64,000 bases of DNA, taken from assembly GCA_916700875.1 (NCBI GenBank), contig CAKAKS010000062.1:969501-1033500 (forward strand). Direction: 5' to 3'. A program made the position numbers and the translations under genes. The stretch's first letter is position 1; each line of letters begins with the position of its first letter. A model generated the notes under the pieces. The model ran no database searches. It saw nothing but the letters and a program-made list of their open reading frames with translations, and was not told where the DNA came from. Shown in pieces: positions 21,284-32,900 of the stretch. The DNA comes from Sebastes aleutianus. Taxonomy: Eukaryota; Chordata; Actinopteri; Perciformes; Sebastidae.

Positions 21284-21633
21284 GCACATTGAGGAAAAAA
21301 AATATATCGGAGATTTTGAAAATAAAGTCATAATATTACAAGAATAAAGTGATAGGTTTACAAGAAAAAAAGTCGTAATATTACGAGAATAAAGTCATAA
21401 TATTATAAAGTAGTAATTTTACGTGTTATTTTCTTTTTTTCTCGTAAAGTTATGACTCTATTATCGTAATATTCCGACTTATTTTCTGGGAAAGTTATGA
21501 CTTTATTCTCATAATATTACGACTTTTTTTCTCGTAAAGTTATGACTTTTTCCTCTTAATATTACGACTATAAAAAGTCGTATTATTATGACTTTATTCT
21601 GTAAATCTCTGATTTTTTCCCCCCTCAATGTGG
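21284..21633. repeat. AT-rich foldback built of AATAAAGTCATAATATTACG units
   Basis: Left half repeats AATAAAGTCATAATATTACG; right half carries the complement (GTAATATTATGACTTTATTC). Outer ends CACATTGAGG and CCTCAATGTG are inverted. Could form a long hairpin; no coding sequence. Confidence 0.8.
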
Positions 21634-21739
21634 ACCTAATACTCCGAACATTTGCACTTTGGCCCTAACTGCAGTAGACTTATAGTAGTAGTATAATAGT
21701 ATACTATATACTTAATAAACTGTGTTACCTTCATCACAA

Positions 21740-22000
21740 TGGTCAAATGTTTTGCGGCTCCAGACAGATATATTTATTAAATTTTTGCCTAAAATGGCTC
21801 TTTTGATAGTAAAGGTTGCTGACCGCAGCACTAGAGGAAAAGTCAAGGGACCAGCAACGTCAGTAGGATTCATCGTCTGGGTACCGTGAATGTCTGTGCA
21901 GAATTTAATGGAAATCCATCCAATCGTTGAGATATTTCAGTCTGGACTGAAGTAGATTGATTCATTGACACTTGGTTCAGTTCAAACAGTTGTAACATAT
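21740..22000. repeat. Old interspersed repeat (TTGAGATATTTCAGTCTGGA type)
   Basis: AATCGTTGAGATATTTCAGT and CTGGACTGAAG are inverted relative to a related copy at 49640-49860 (GGTCCAGACTGAGACACCTC). Dispersed, unclassified. Confidence 0.5.
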
Positions 22001-22272
22001 ACAACAAAATAATAGTCCTATGATGACTCTGCCTCTGAACCCCCCCCCCCCCTGCAGTTTCCACAGAGAAGGCTCTGGAAACACCTTCTGGCTCTAGATG
22101 AGCTGTTTCTAATCCAGGAAGTGTCCATGCTTTCACCCGTTCCCATTAATCTGGTGTTATATCTGGTGTGATTTATTCCATGAACGGTCAGAGCCAGTAA
22201 AGAGGGTCTGGATTAGATCAGATCACATCTCTTTGTGTAAATGTGCACGTTGCTGTGAGATTGCATACAATC

Positions 22273-22281
22273 TGTGTGTAT

Positions 22282-22323
<42 letters not shown>
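22273..22323 (+). repeat. (TG)n microsatellite
   Basis: About 50 bp, with TATG interruptions at its left end. Confidence 0.95.
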
Positions 22324-22326
<3 letters not shown>

Positions 22327-22624
22327 GTGTGTTGGGATTAGACGTCCTTCAGCAGATTACTGATGCTCCATTAGAGAAAGTCTGCTGGTTTAGTAACACC
22401 AGTTCATCAACACACTGGTGGTCAGGACCTTTACACAGTGACACCAATCACACACACACACACGTTGGAAAACAGTTGGCAACACTGGCCTGGGTTTCTC
22501 GGCAGGAAAATGTTTAAAACAATCAATGAGAAAGGACGTAAAGAAACACAAATATAATGGGGTGTCATTTTGACTCAGTGTAAATTAATAAATTTGATGA
22601 TACCTTTGAATCAGTATAAAATAG

Positions 22625-23740
22625 GGCTGTCAAAGTTAACGCAATAATAATGCCAACGCAAATTCATTTTAACGCCACTAATTTCTTTAATAAATTTTTT
22701 GGTTGTAGCGTGCTCATGTGTATTTGTATACTGGTATTACATGAAACTATAAAATCTAATGAATCCATCGGTACCAACCATGTCATACTAGCTTGTCGGG
22801 AAGGAGCCTAAATAACGCTCCAAACTCACTCTAAGAAAAGTCCCTAAAAGTACGGGCCAATGTAACCTGTTAATATGAAGGAATTTTCTGTATCAATTTT
22901 TCACAGGAGTTTTTCCCGTATTTTTAAATACACATTGCATTGTTGGAACAAGAACCTCCGCTAGCGCGAAAGTTGGAAGAGGCAGAGACCATCACACATG
23001 GCAAAGTTTAGATTTGGAGAAACCTTTCTTACACCTCCGTAGTAAAAAAATCAACAGTTGATGTCTAACCAGAGTGATTTATGTTCAGGACTTAACGTTA
23101 GCTCAATATCGCTTTAGTTGGAAAGCTGCTTTGTTGTTTAGTTCAGCTGTTGTCGACTGTTGACCGAGACTAACGCGAGTTTGATATCGTAATTTATGTT
23201 TAACCAATGTTTATATTTTAGACTTCAGTGGACGTCAGGTAGAGTTAGCACCAGTTTTAGCCTCAGGTGGTCCACAAAGGCCGATAGGTAACGTACAAAT
23301 GCTAGCGTTAGCGTCTGTTGTCCCTCCAGAATGTAAAGGTTGGGTCTGCTATTTGGCTCGGTACAGAGGACATCCTGTAAATTTACGGAATTTTCCGTTT
23401 TAGGATTAACAGAAGAATCCGTGAATGGCATGGAGGACATCCTGTAAATCAACAGAAATTTATGTTTTAGGGTTGACGAAAATGTCCATAAACTTAACGG
23501 AAAATGTTCTGGTAATTTTCTGCCAGGACGTTATCTGTTTTTCAACGGATTTTTTTCTTAGAGTGCTTACACTAAATTTTGGCGAGGCAAAACAGGCATG
23601 ACCATATTCAAAGGGGTCTCTTGACCTCTGACCTCAAGATATGTGAAAAAAAATGTATTCGACAGGTACCCACGAGTCTCCCCTTTACAGAAATGCCCAC
23701 TTTATGATAATCACATGCAGTCGTGGTCAAGTCTAATCAA
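22625..23740 (+). repeat. Interspersed repeat, split by a CACT-ended element
   Basis: 22690-22826 plus 23566-23735 together match the reverse complement of 42690-43010 (shared: ATCGGTACCAACCATGTCAT, ACCCACGAGTCTCCCCTTTA, CATGCCCACTTTATGATAAT allowing small differences). The other copy is uninterrupted and supplies the empty site. Confidence 0.85.
22827..23565. mobile_element. CACT-ended non-autonomous DNA transposon
   Basis: Begins CACTCTAAGAAAA and ends TTTTTTTCTTAGAGTG, a perfect 13-bp-class inverted end. CT occurs at both junctions (22825-22826, 23566-23567), giving a 2-bp duplication relative to the uninterrupted copy. The right third has related motifs CATCCTGTAAATTTACGGAA and CATCCTGTAAATCAACAGAA. 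CACTA/EnSpm membership is likely but not certain. Confidence 0.75.
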
Positions 23741-24073
23741 ACACAAGACTTTCAACCAGGAGACCGGAGTTCATGTCCCGTGTGAAACTAAAAGTAACGT
23801 TGACTCATGTTGCAACGTCAGTCTTTAGTCATGTGACTCGTCGGTATCGTCAGTCCCGTGAGTCACGTGAGTCTCTAGTCAGTGAAGTTAACGTCGACCA
23901 CGACCATTTCCTGGCCCTACCTAAGTGGTTTTGTTGCCTAAACCTAACTTTGTGTGAAAACGTAAGTTTATTTTGAAAGGACACTATGCATGTAACAGGC
24001 GTATATTGACACGCCGTTCCTGGTCCGTCCAAAAGTAACGCAAGAGGGGTACCCCTTGTGTCGGTCTCTGATG
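23740..24073. repeat. Interspersed repeat, left part, interrupted by a hAT element
   Basis: Contains CAACCAGGAGACCGGAGTTC, then CTAAGTGGTTTTGTTGCCTA; it resumes at 25612 as CCGAGGGGCGCTGACCAAGC up to about 25690. The GTTTTGTTG-CCTAAACC motif recurs at 17958 and 32070. Confidence 0.65.
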
Positions 24074-24081
24074 CCGAGGGG

Positions 24082-25611
24082 CAGGATCTGAAATTAGCAC
24101 CTGCCACCCGCCAAATGCGGGTAAATTGTTGGCAGTGGCAGATAAAATCATCAGGCCACCCGCCACTTTGGCAGGCAGGGAAAACACTAAGGACGTCCCG
24201 TTGTCCCGGGGACGAAAAAAATATGATTGGGGAGGATGAAATTTTGGGACAAGAGTTGAAAGAAAAGTACCTGTTACATTAGAATAAACGGTAATGAAAA
24301 TGACTGCACGTTTTGTGTAGCGCACCGTTATTATTAAACCTCTGAGACAACATGTACACACACACGCATACACACTGTATGCGCCCGATCCGTCCCGCAT
24401 GTGCACACACACACACACACATAGCATATACCGCCGGCCTCTGATCTCAGGACAGCTGCAGCGTCAACGGGAATTATTCCCAAATCAAAGAGGTAAACTA
24501 TCTAGTATTAACGTTTCCAGTAAGTTAAGCTAACGTTAGACTGTTCGATGTTAACGATAACGTTACAGTTAGCTAACGTTAGACTGTTCGATGTTAATGG
24601 TCACGTTACCAGTTTGCTAATGTTATACTGTTTGATGTTAACGATAACGTTACCAGTTAGCTAACGTTAGACTGTTTGATGTTAACAATAACATTACAGT
24701 TAGCTAACGTTAGACTGTTTGATGTTAACGATAACGTTACCAGTTAGCTTATGTTAGACTGTTCAACGTTAACGATAACTTTACAGTTAGCTAACGTTAG
24801 ACTGTGCGATGTTAACGGTAACGTTACAGTTAACGCTAACGAGCCGGCAGCAGACGTTTGTATTTATAGTGAGCGAGTTGACGATAACGTTACGTTAATG
24901 AGGAGTCAAATCTCTGCAACAGCTCAAATCATGTTACTAATGTTAACCACTCATTTACCTACTTACTCCTCTCTTCGTCCTCTTTGGGTAACAAGGCTGC
25001 AATGAAGGAATTTTGTCCGTACCAACATGCTGCGTCTCTCCCCATCACAGGAGCATCTCCAGCAGCTCCTCCAACTTCAGGAGCAGCTAGCTACCGGTTC
25101 CAGCTAGCAGGGCCAGTTCCAGCTAGCAGGGCCGGTTCCTGCTAGCACGGCCGGTCCTAACTTTTTGGGGGCCCTGTGCAAAATCTTGTTCGACCAAATG
25201 CTGTTTTTTTCACAGCAATATAAAATAGATAATAGAAAGGGAATTATGACCTGATTATAAATATTATATTTAAATAATCATAATCTGTTGAATTGTTTTT
25301 TTATGCAAATAACCACTATAGATGGCAATAACAAAGTACAGTAGAGTACTGTGTAGGCTACCGTACCCTCCCACCCCCAGAAACAGGGCTCCCCCGGAAG
25401 CTACGGTGTAATTCAAAAATGCAATTTACCATGTATATAATGTTTTTCATGTAAAAAATATCAAACATTGAATGACATCAGATCTAAAATGTTATTGCTT
25501 CATTTAGCGCAGGGATTTCAAAAGTGGCAGATAACATTTCTGAGTGGCAGGCAAAAAAAATACTTACCTGCCACAGTGGCAGGAAGTGAAAAAAGTTAAT
25601 TTCAGACCCTG
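24082..25611. mobile_element. Non-autonomous hAT element, 1.53 kb, exact 8-bp duplication
   Basis: Ends CAGGATCTGAAATTAGCACC and inverted CAGGGTCTGAAATTAACTTT. CCGAGGGG is duplicated at 24074-24081 and 25612-25619. The CAG start and 8-bp duplication are hAT hallmarks. Inside are a 43-bp minisatellite and a short GCTAGCAGGGCC-GGTTCC tandem (about 25083-25150). No transposase. Subterminal TGGCAG/CTGCCA repeats at both ends (for example 24130-24180, 25525-25585) are candidate transposase-binding sites. Confidence 0.92.
24527..24850 (+). repeat. 43-bp minisatellite with palindromic TAACGTTA
   Basis: About seven units of GCTAACGTTAGACTGTTCGA followed by TGTTAACGATAACGTTACAGTTA. Each unit contains overlapping small palindromes (TAACGTTA, GTTAAC). 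Confidence 0.92.
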
Positions 25612-25689
25612 CCGAGGGGCGCTGACCAAGCGGCGGTAGTGGCAAGTTGGGAGTGAGAATGTGTTGGGGGGGTTCAGTGTCTTTTTTCA

Positions 25690-27007
25690 ACAAAATTTCA
25701 ACATACAGACAGAAGGAACCTCAATATTAGCTTGATGTCAACACAGGAGTATAGACTAGACCAATAAAAAATGTCATACTGAAAAGATTTGAGTTATTGA
25801 AATTGTGATTTTGCAAAGATTGTAATGTCCAGATACTTTCTTCATCTCTTTAATCCTCTAGGTCTTTAGAAGAATGAAGGGATATTAATTCATCAGTATG
25901 TATGTAATAATGAACGCTCCCAAGTCTTACCAACAGCACATCTGGCTGCTCTTCCCATTCTGTTGACACGGCATGAATGTAGCATCAGTAAGTCGGGAGC
26001 TGAGCACCACAGCTCTCCAGCTGACCTCCTGCCTCCTGCTCTTGGGAATCAATAGTGTCAAGGAAAAAAGAAAACTCCTCCAGGTTTTTCTAGGACAGTG
26101 AGACAGCCAATTTCCCGGTCATTTCACACCTTCTGTGTAAGTGGTTGACCGCCTCTGCTCCCAGTGTGCACTCTGGCTCCAGCAGCACAGCGACGGCGGG
26201 TACACAAAATCTTCTGCCGTTGAATGGAAATGGATTTTTTTTTTTTCAGGGGACTTTAAAGAGTGGCGGACCATGACCCTAAGAGGTGAAGGGGACTAAT
26301 TTCATCTAGCCAGCATCCTGGTATCTCTACTCTGTGAGACGGTCACAGCTCTTAATGGAGCCTGTAAAGTGTCATATCTCTTACAGTGACGGGGGGGGGC
26401 TGGGGGTTCCCATCTATATTCCTCCTCTCTTCATCTCTCTCCGTCCTGTTTTTGCAGCTGCCTTCCTGGATTTACACCCCTCAACATAACTTCACTGTAT
26501 TCATGCTCAGAAAAAACAACTGTCTGTTCTGTTTTAATGTGTTTTTAAACTGTGTGTGGTGGGTTTATCACAAGTATTAATAATGATGTCATTTGGTATT
26601 TTTACTGCTGTAAGGTCAGGGTCAGTGTAATGACGGCTCGCCGTTACTGAATGTTAATCATAGTAAATATAACTATAATTATAATTACAATGCAGAAATG
26701 GTTATTGAACACACTTATTTACACAGATTGGTAACAGGGTTAAATACACACGCAGAAGGTATTTCAACAGATGTACTTATTGATTGATTAATTCATTGTC
26801 GATGTATTTCAGTGGTGTGAGTGTGGCGTACGGGGCGTTTTACAGCGGGGACACGGGGCGATTCCTCCTCGTTGTTCTCCTGTAAAGGATCAAAATACGC
26901 ATTAAAATGCACATTGATGTACAACCCCAGTAGTGGAGGAATGTAATATGGGGTAAGGAAATAGTAGATTGATTAGACAGAAAGCTGGTATTAACATTAA
27001 AACAGTC
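25690..27007. other. No gene recognised
   Basis: No array or clear transposon ends. A GT-rich run of eight G at about 26391 and T12 near 26234 are the only low-complexity tracts. Short frames lack splice or start context. Confidence 0.4.
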
Positions 27008-27789
27008 TAGGGATGCTCATTTTGAAAAATTTCTTAACCGCTAACCGACCCTCGTTAACCGATTATTAACCGTTAAACGACAAGATTTGTGCCTCGCATG
27101 CAGCGGTGTACCAGCTGCAGGAGCACAACAGATATTGGTTGACGGGAGTCTCCAGTTCACCGTCCGGGAGCGTTAACTTAGCAGCTACGATGCTGCGTGT
27201 AGTGTCGCGGACATGCAGCCACTTTCCCAGTAAAAGTCTCCACCGCACATTTAGTTTAGTTTAGCAGGCTGTCAGCTGTGTGTCTGCCCGGCGGAACTTT
27301 AGCGAGTGGCCAACAAACATTGTGTGTATTTGTGCTACGTTAGCAGCTCTAGCATTGCTGGAGGCTTCTTGCTCGCTGCCGCACACGTAGTCTGCGTAAC
27401 TTTAGCTAGTGTCCAACAGACCGTGTGTGTGTGTTGGTGGTGAGTGTGAGGTTGTTGGTGGCGTTCTAGCTGTGAACGTAGGTATAGCAGTGTGTGTACA
27501 GTTTATTTGTCGGTGAATAAATGCTACCAAACTACAACTCCTCCGCTCCGCTCAAGCGAGCCGGATACCGGAGCTGACTTCCTGTATCCTGCAACTCCGG
27601 CTCCGCCTCTTAAGGTGGGCTGTTAAGGTGGACCAGCTTTTCTCCTTAAAGAGACGAGCCGCTCCTCTGAGCCGCTCAGCTTTTGAGTTCATTATTAACA
27701 TTTCTTTTAACCGCTTTAACCGATAGCGTTAATCGATTAAAATGCTTAATGTCGGTAAACAGTTAAACGGTTAATTATGGACATCCCTA
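27008..27789 (+). mobile_element. hAT-like non-autonomous element, family H (copy 1)
   Basis: Begins TAGGGATGCTCATTTTGAAA and ends AATTATGGACATCCCTA. Flanks AAACAGTC and AAATGGTC match at 6 of 8, an eroded target duplication. Inner ends are rich in TTAACCG repeats. Three more copies lie at 41774, 46933 and 63345. Confidence 0.88.
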
Positions 27790-28122
27790 AAATGGTCATT
27801 TCGATATCATGCATGTACTACCTCTGCCTGTTTCCATCTCCCAGGGTGTTCGGGTAAAAGAGTTCCCTGGGAGCTCGCGCACCAATAAATAGTTCTGGGA
27901 GGGAAAAACCAGTGGGAAGTGGGTAGAGGGAAGCTGTTTTAAATGTAGTTATTCATGTGAAATATTTGTTGGTATTTAGTGAAGATATTTAGGTGTGTAT
28001 ATATTTATTAAGAGTATTTATATTTTGGGTAATGGTTTTATGTAAATAGATTTGTATATTTTTGTATATTTGTGGGTTGTATTTAATATCAGGAATGGTA
28101 TGTGCCAATTGAACTGGCTATA
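27790..28122. other. No gene recognised
   Basis: AT-rich spacer between a hAT-like and a Tc1 element. Confidence 0.4.
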
Positions 28123-29739
28123 CACACGTAGGCAAAATTGTTGGTACCCTTCCGTTAAAGAAAGAAAAACCCACAATGGTCACTGAAATAACTTGAAACT
28201 GACAAAAGTAATAATAATTAAAAATTCACTGAAAATTAACTAATGAAAATCAGCTATTGATTTTGAATTGTGGTTCAACAGAATCATTTTAAAAAACAAA
28301 CTAATGAAACTGGCCTGGACAAAAATGATGGTACCCCTAGAAAAGATTGAAAATAATTTGACCATAGGGACATATTAAACTAAGGTGTGTCCTGTAAATA
28401 GCATCACAGGTGTCTTCAAACTTTTAATCAGTCAGTCTGCCTATTTAAAGGGTCAAAAGAAGTCACTGTGCTGTTTGGTATCATGGTGTGTACCACACTG
28501 AACATGGACCACAGAAAGCTAAGGAGAGAGTTGTCTCAGGAGATCAGAAAGAACATTATAGACCTTCATGTTAAAGGTAAAGGCTATAAGACCATCTCCA
28601 AGCAGCTTGATGTTCCTGTGACTACAGTTGCACATATTATTCAGAAGTTTAAGGTCCATGGGACTGTAGCCAACCTCCCTGGACGTGGCCGCAAGAGGAA
28701 AATTGATGACAAATCGAAGAGACGGATAATACGAATGGTAACCAAAGAGCCCAGAACAACTTCCAAAGAGATTAGAGGTGAACTCCAAGGTCAAGGTACA
28801 TCAGTCACGTTGCACCATCCGTCGCTGTTTGAGCCAAAGTAGACTTAATGGAAGACAACCGAGGAGGACGCAAATCATAAAAAAGCGAGACTGGAATTTG
28901 CCAAAATGCATATTGACAAGCCACAAAGCTTCTGGGAGAATGTCCTTTGGACAGATGAGACAAAACTGGAGCTTTTTGGCAAGTCACATCAGCTCTATGT
29001 TCACAGACGCAAAAATGAAGCAAACAAAGAAAAAAACACTGTACCTAATGTGAAACATGGAGGAGGCTAGGTTATGTTATGGGGCTGCTTTGCTGCCTCT
29101 GGCACAGGGTGTCTTGAATCTGTGCAGGGTACAATGAAATCTGAACACAATCAAGGCATTCTGGAGCGAAATGTGCTGCCCAGTGTCAGAAAGCTTGGTC
29201 TCAGTTGCAGGTCATGGGTCCTCAAACAGGATAATGACCCAAAACACAGCTAAAAACACCCAAGAATGGCTAAGAACAAAATATTGGACTATTCTGAAGT
29301 GGCCTTCTATGAGCCCTGATCTAAATCCTATTGAACATCTGTGGAAGGAGCTGAAACATGCATTCGGAGAAGGCACCCTTCAAACCTGAGACAGCTAGAG
29401 CAGTTTGCGCACGAGGAGTGGGCCAAAATACCTGTCGACAGGTGCAGAAGTCTCATTGAGAGTTACAGAAATCACTCGATTGAAGTGATTGCCTCGAAAG
29501 GTTGTACAACTAAATATTAAGTTAAGGGTACCATCATTTTTGTCCAGGCCAGTTTCATTAGTTTGTTTTTTAAAATGATTCTGTTGAACCACAATTCAAA
29601 AGCAATATCTGATTTCCATTATTTAATTTTCAGTAAATTATTATTTATTATTACTTTTGTCATTTTCAAGTTATTTCAGTGACCATTGTGGGTTTTTCTT
29701 TCTTTAACGGAAGGGTACCAACAATTTTGCCTACGTGTG
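28123..29739 (+). mobile_element. Tc1/mariner element, full length (1617 bp)
   Basis: Flanked by TA (28121-28122, 29740-29741). Inverted ends of about 215 bp start CACACGTAGGCAAAATTGTT. Each arm contains an outer GGTACCCTTCCGTT and an inner GATGGTACCCCTAG copy of the binding-site motif, the IR/DR layout of some fish Tc1 elements. Length is normal for the family. Confidence 0.96.
28483..29519 (+). pseudogene. Tc1 transposase, frameshifted
   Basis: The transposase binds the element ends and cuts and rejoins DNA. The frame opens at ATG 28483 with the paired-like helix-turn-helix region (LSQEIRKNIIDLHVKGKGYK, then ISKQLDVPVTTVAHIIQKF) and the basic GRGRKRKIDD linker. Frame is lost near 28810 and changes again near 28880. 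The catalytic domain then reads VLWTDETKLELFG (first aspartate), QDNDPKHTAKN (second) and SPDLNPIEHLW (glutamate), so the DDE residues with 34-residue-type spacing are present. A TAG interrupts near 29069, another frameshift lies near 29378, and the C-terminus ends GCTTKY-stop at 29519. At least three frameshifts and one stop make it inactive. It fills the element between its inverted ends. Confidence 0.95.
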
Positions 29740-29744
29740 TATAA

Positions 29745-30162
29745 GGCTGGTGAATCTCAGTCGATTGTGCGTTGCTAAGGTGGAGGCCAACATGTGTGCA
29801 CGGTGCTGTGAAAGGAAAGTCAAATGTTTTCATGCTGAAACGCCATCCTGTCGTGGACTTCTCCTCATTTGCCTCTTGGACCGCTCGGGCATTCTAATAG
29901 TCAGCTTTACCACAATGGACACCATAATAGGGAGAGTGGGGGTGGGGGACCCTTTACTGGGGTAAGAAATTGATATGCTGAAACCAGATCCGTGTCTTGG
30001 GAAGACTTCCAACATCGCTGGGTGTGAATGTGAGCGTGGTGCAATGGTGACGGTGATGGCACGGTTACCAGGCTTTCTGCTTTCACCTGTTGTCATTATG
30101 CTAAGCTAAGCTAACCGGCTGCTCTAGAGCTGCATATCAACTGTACAGGCATGAGAGTGGTA
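29745..30162. other. No gene recognised
   Basis: Spacer between the Tc1 element and a TTAA element; no motif of note. Confidence 0.4.
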
Positions 30163-30166
30163 TTAA

Positions 30167-30781
30167 AGGGACTGTTTGTAAGAATCAGAAATGTCTTGTT
30201 AACAGCGACACCTGTGGCCGTTAAGTCAACGAAAGTCAGCGTCCTGTTGCTGGCGCTTGTGCTCGCTCTACATAGACATGAACGAGCATCGCTCAAAACA
30301 GTGAGGCGACACACGTCAGCTAAAACCACAATATCACTCTATATTTCAGCTGCTTGGCAGTAATGTTAGCTGACCAGACGAAGGTCTCTCCATGAATCAA
30401 TGCTGATCCTAGTGTTCGCTTTTCCTGCCTCAGCCTCCCGACCGCGGCCGGAGGGAACAGAGGAGACACCGGAGTTTTGGTCGGAGACGATAACGTTTCT
30501 CTCTGCGGAGCCCCGTCACTTCACAAGACACGGGAAACCTCTGTTGGTCTGGAGGAGCTGCAGCAGTTATTTCTGCATAAACTACCACTGTACATTCACA
30601 TTACACATATACGACTCTTTTGCAGTGTGTAGTGTGCGCGCATGCACGTGAGAGTGAAGCGAAAGCGCGAGAACGAGCGTGATGTGTTGGAGTCTTGTCT
30701 GAACAGCGTAACCACACGCGAGCGAGCATGGGACACCGACCCGCAATGATTTATACGTGTAAGAAGTTACAAACAGTCCCT
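30167..30781 (+). mobile_element. TTAA-target MITE, family P (copy 1, complete)
   Basis: Begins AGGGACTGTTTGTAAGAATC and ends GAAGTTACAAACAGTCCCT; TTAA on both sides (30163-30166, 30782-30785). TTAA duplication suggests piggyBac-type mobilisation. Other copies: 31725-32058, 33270-33822, 48595-49338. Confidence 0.88.
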
Positions 30782-30849
30782 TTAAAGTTCTTATCTAACA
30801 AGAATGTGAATACATTTATTTCCCTTAAAACACGTCATAATGTAAATCT

Positions 30850-31715
30850 TAAACGGTGGTGTCCATCTGTGTATTTTTGCTTTTTTTTCATATGGAAACG
30901 CCCACTCAGCTGTTAGCTAAAAGCAGTGACGTAGGTTACCACAGTAAGCTAATCAATATGGTTATGAATAATGTGAACGCTAGCACTAGCTGAGTCAAAG
31001 TTGGCTGCACTAAGTTTGGAAATAAATGAAAGGATTGGCTCAGATTTTTTGAAGTGGGGTTGACTGTATACTCCCTCGTTCTGTGAGGTAAAAGTACTGT
31101 TTTTGTGAATGTAGTCTGGTGGCTTTGAAGACAGCGATGTCAGTCCTCGTCAGAAAGAAAGAGCTGTCTGATGGTGAGGTAAAACGTTGAAAATATTCTA
31201 AATATGGCGTACCCTTAAACTGATATTGATTGTTTCTAAGTGGCTATAATTAGTTTTTCTGCTGCTCCCGTCCACAGACACTTAACTGTGCCATCAGAAA
31301 GCCATTTTTTACGGGGACTGAAGCCTTTATATCACTGTCTTCAAAGCCACCAGACTGCATTCACAAAAACAATAATGTTACAGAACACTGGAGTTGCTGG
31401 TCCACCGCTGCGTTGATCAGTTAGTTAGTTTGTGTTATGTGTGATGTTCAGATCTAAACTAACGTGGTGTCCAAAGAGCAGCACGTCGCTTAGTTTCCGT
31501 GCCGGTACACCTGTCTGCTTCTCCAAACTGGGAACATGCCGACCGCCATCTAATCTCACTGCATCACAGACCATAAGGATTTATATATAATGTATATGTA
31601 GTAGTGTCATCATGCAGAAACCTACGTCAGGTTCGGATTTTAATACACAAGGAACACCACTGGAAAGTTACTGAATGATATAAAAACCTAAAAAAAAAAG
31701 AATAATAATGGACCT
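30850..31715. mobile_element. Foldback element, family F (copy 1)
   Basis: About 31080-31200 pairs with 31280-31395 inverted (CTGGTGGCTTTGAAGACAGC against GCTGTCTTCAAAGCCACCAG allowing single differences). The same block, arms included, recurs at 47830-48590. No coding sequence. Confidence 0.75.
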
Positions 31716-31724
31716 GCCCTTTAA

Positions 31725-32058
31725 AGGGACTATTTGTAACTTTCAGAAATGCTTCTTAACAGCGACACCTGTGGCCGTGAAATCAACGAAAGTCAGCGTC
31801 GGGCTCGCGCTTGCTCGCTCTACATGGACATGAACGAGCATCGCTCAAAACAGTGAGGCGACACAAGTCAGCTAAAACCACAATATCACTCTATATTTCA
31901 GCTGCTTGGCAGTAATGTTAGCTGACCAGACTAAGGTCTCTCCATGAAGATGGTTTAGATCTGATCCTAGTGTTGGCTTTTCCTGCCTAAGTGCAGGCTG
32001 ATGCAGCGGGGCTCTGCAGCATGTCTCCTCTGCTCTCTCCGCCCGCAGCCGGGGCCCT
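31725..32058 (+). mobile_element. TTAA MITE family P, left part (copy 2)
   Basis: TTAA at 31721-31724 precedes AGGGACTATTTGTAACTTTC. The copy stops near 32058, where a different repeat (TAAGTAGTTTTGTTGACTAA) begins. Confidence 0.8.
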
Positions 32059-32480
32059 AGTCCTAACTAAGTAGTTTTGTTGACTAAACCTAACCAAGTT
32101 GTTTCCTGTGAAGACGTAAGTTTATTTTTCAAAAGACTGTATGCATGAAACGAGCGGAAATCGACACATGTTGCCGGACATTCGTCACGTGTTGCTGGAC
32201 ATTTGTAGGAAAATGCACAAAAAATGAGGAATAACTTTTCGTAAGATATCATTGAACCGTTGTATGAGAATATGTTGTTTATGGTGACATCTACATACAC
32301 ATAATCTGCATTTTACCTCATCAAAAGCAGTGCCAAAATGTATATTTTTCTTTAGGGTTACATGTTTGAGTTTCTGTAGGTGGCACCCTTTCTTTTATTC
32401 ATCCATGTTGGCTATATTGTTCATGCTATCCAGCAGTTTTTCTTCTGTCTATACAAACAAACTGCTGTTGTTTGAATGAA
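32059..32480. repeat. Interspersed repeat fragment
   Basis: CTAAACCTAACCAAGTTGTT and GAAGACGTAAGTTTATTTTT resemble 23925-23980. Nothing recognisable from about 32300. Confidence 0.45.
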
Positions 32481-32489
32481 TCTTTAACT

Positions 32490-32900
32490 GCTCACAGTTC
32501 AACTGACATTTCAACTGACATCGTCTCTTCAGTATTTTCAGTGTTTACACTTCAGCCAACACTTCAACTGACACGTCTCTTTTGTTTTCAGTTTGTACAC
32601 TTGGAATGACGACAAATGTTTTTCCGGACTTCCACCTCAACGGACACTTGCAGCTCAATCCATCACCTACGCCTCGACTGACATTTCAACTCCTTTCAGT
32701 TCTCCGTAATCTTTAGCTATTGTCAGCACTTTCACTTCAACTGATACCACAACTTCACTCAGTGATTACACTTAAATTGTCACTTCAGCCTCGCTCAGTG
32801 CCTACACAACTGCAAATTCAGCTACCATCAGTGTTTGTATTCCGCCTGCCACTTCAACTACAATTTCAACCGTTTCAGTATTTTAACAAATGTTTCAACC
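32490..32900 (+). repeat. Degenerate tandem repeat, TTCAACTGACA units
   Basis: Irregular repeats of CACTTCAACTGACA with CAGTGTTTACACTTCA between. Units vary in length, so the array is old. Confidence 0.65.

Noticed and set aside
23760..23800. tRNA gene
   Set aside because: Only a weak B-box-like motif; no cloverleaf could be drawn.
23984..24427. 147-residue - strand frame
   Set aside because: It crosses the exact boundary of the hAT element at 24082, so it cannot be an ancestral gene.
27066..27248. Frame MRWRLLLGKWLHVRDTT, repeated at 47457-47642
   Set aside because: Both are readings of hAT family H interior; recurrence is due to the element, and no transposase motif is present.
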